Below, one piece after another: positions 4,979 to 5,161 of a DNA stretch of 5,161 nt. The notes beneath the pieces were generated by a model. That model had not been told where the DNA came from and ran no database searches. It was given only the letters and a program-made list of their open reading frames with translations. The stretch is from CAZQYB01 sp964582985 (GTDB taxonomy: Bacteria; Planctomycetota; Phycisphaerae; Sedimentisphaerales; Anaerobacaceae): contig CAZOUM010000112.1 of NCBI GenBank assembly GCA_964582985.1, positions 1-5,161 on the forward strand. Direction: 5' to 3'. The stretch's first letter is position 1. The number at the start of each line of letters is the position of its first letter. A program made the translations under genes and the position numbers.

Positions 4979-5108
4979 TTGAACAGTTGAACAGTAGACC
5001 GCAGTAGAGCAATTTTTTCAAGGTTTACCTCTATATTTACATTCGGCAATAGTTGCCGTTTTGCTCTACTTTCAACTATCTACTGCTCTGTGCCGGCAAA
5101 ACCGGCAC
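4979..5108 (-). repeat. tRNA-flanking element, copy B (downstream of tRNA-Glu)
   Basis: On the plus strand this holds TTGAACAGTTGAACA (4979-4993), AGACCGCAGT (4996-5005), GTTTACCT (5023-5030), CTGCTCTGT (5083-5091) and a hairpin GTGCCGG-CAAAA-CCGGCAC (5090-5108) that touches the tRNA-Glu 3' end. The order is that of copy A (3328-3401). Copy B is longer by about 50 nt between the third and fourth motifs. That insert contains a hairpin CGGCAA-TAG-TTGCCG (5044-5058). AGTAGAGCAA (5003-5012) and TTGCTCTACT (5061-5070) are perfect inverted copies, and the wider arms 4989-5012 and 5061-5088 are imperfect inverted copies, so the whole could fold into one long stem-loop. Confidence 0.6.
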
Positions 5109-5161
5109 TACCCCCAAGGGGAGTCGAACCCCTGTCTCCAGGATGAGAACCTGATATCCTA
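5109..5161 (-). tRNA. tRNA-Glu(CTC), partial (5' end beyond window)
   Basis: The minus strand reads into the window with the anticodon arm TCAGG-TTCTCAT-CCTGG, giving anticodon CTC for GAG codons. A 4-nt variable loop AGAC follows, then the T arm AGGGG-TTCGACT-CCCCT, the 3' acceptor strand TGGGGGT and discriminator A at 5109. The 53 nt present lack the 5' acceptor strand and most of the D arm. CCA is not encoded (GTG follows). The identity rests on the anticodon; the variable loop and T arm also look like glutamate tRNA. Confidence 0.88.

Noticed and set aside
1..5161. CRISPR array, prophage, toxin-antitoxin or defence system
   Set aside because: No spaced repeats with unique spacers of suitable length, and no integrase, transposase, nuclease or toxin-like products were found.

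Overview
The window most likely comes from a Planctomycetota genome of the Phycisphaerae/Sedimentisphaerales type, probably a metagenomic contig. Three things suggest this: a secreted LamG protein with an internal dockerin-like segment of the '(D)LNGD...NW...VD..DL..L..NWL' form that I associate with that group, an Fn3-like module of the same style, and a PEP-CTERM sorting tail encoded directly upstream. The assignment is recognition from memory, not a search result. The first gene (positions 1-897) looks more G+C-rich than the LamG gene, and its protein family is also common in Chloroflexota, so lineage and transfer remain open.

Layout. Positions 1-897 (minus, cut by the window edge) encode a cytoplasmic NHL beta-propeller of the peptidyl-alpha-hydroxyglycine alpha-amidating lyase (PAL)-like family. 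Positions 898-1340 are non-coding and hold an interspersed-repeat-like element and a 15-bp tandem repeat (five copies plus a part). Positions 1341-2990 (minus) encode a 549-residue exported LamG protein with a near-perfect Shine-Dalgarno site. Positions 3015-3169 (minus) hold a frameshifted remnant of a PEP-CTERM protein, with a possible promoter just upstream. Positions 3241-3314 hold tight hairpins and a T-arm-like sequence. tRNA-Ser(GGA) lies at 3402-3489 (minus). A mostly empty stretch with a doubtful small ORF (3646-3786) leads to a plus-strand gene at 3824-4381 for a membrane-anchored YbjQ/UPF0145 protein. This converges, with a 13-nt gap, on tadA (4395-4886, minus), the tRNA adenosine deaminase. 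The window ends inside a tRNA-Glu(CTC) (minus).

How the parts fit. tadA and the two tRNA genes form a small translation-related neighbourhood. The LamG protein and the PEP-CTERM remnant belong to the cell-surface repertoire. I see no evidence of a single operon or of a defence, phage or CRISPR system. The most unusual structure is a pair of related non-coding elements (3328-3401 and 4979-5108). Each begins immediately downstream of a tRNA 3' end, and they share a series of short motifs in the same order, built partly on a degenerate 8-nt period.
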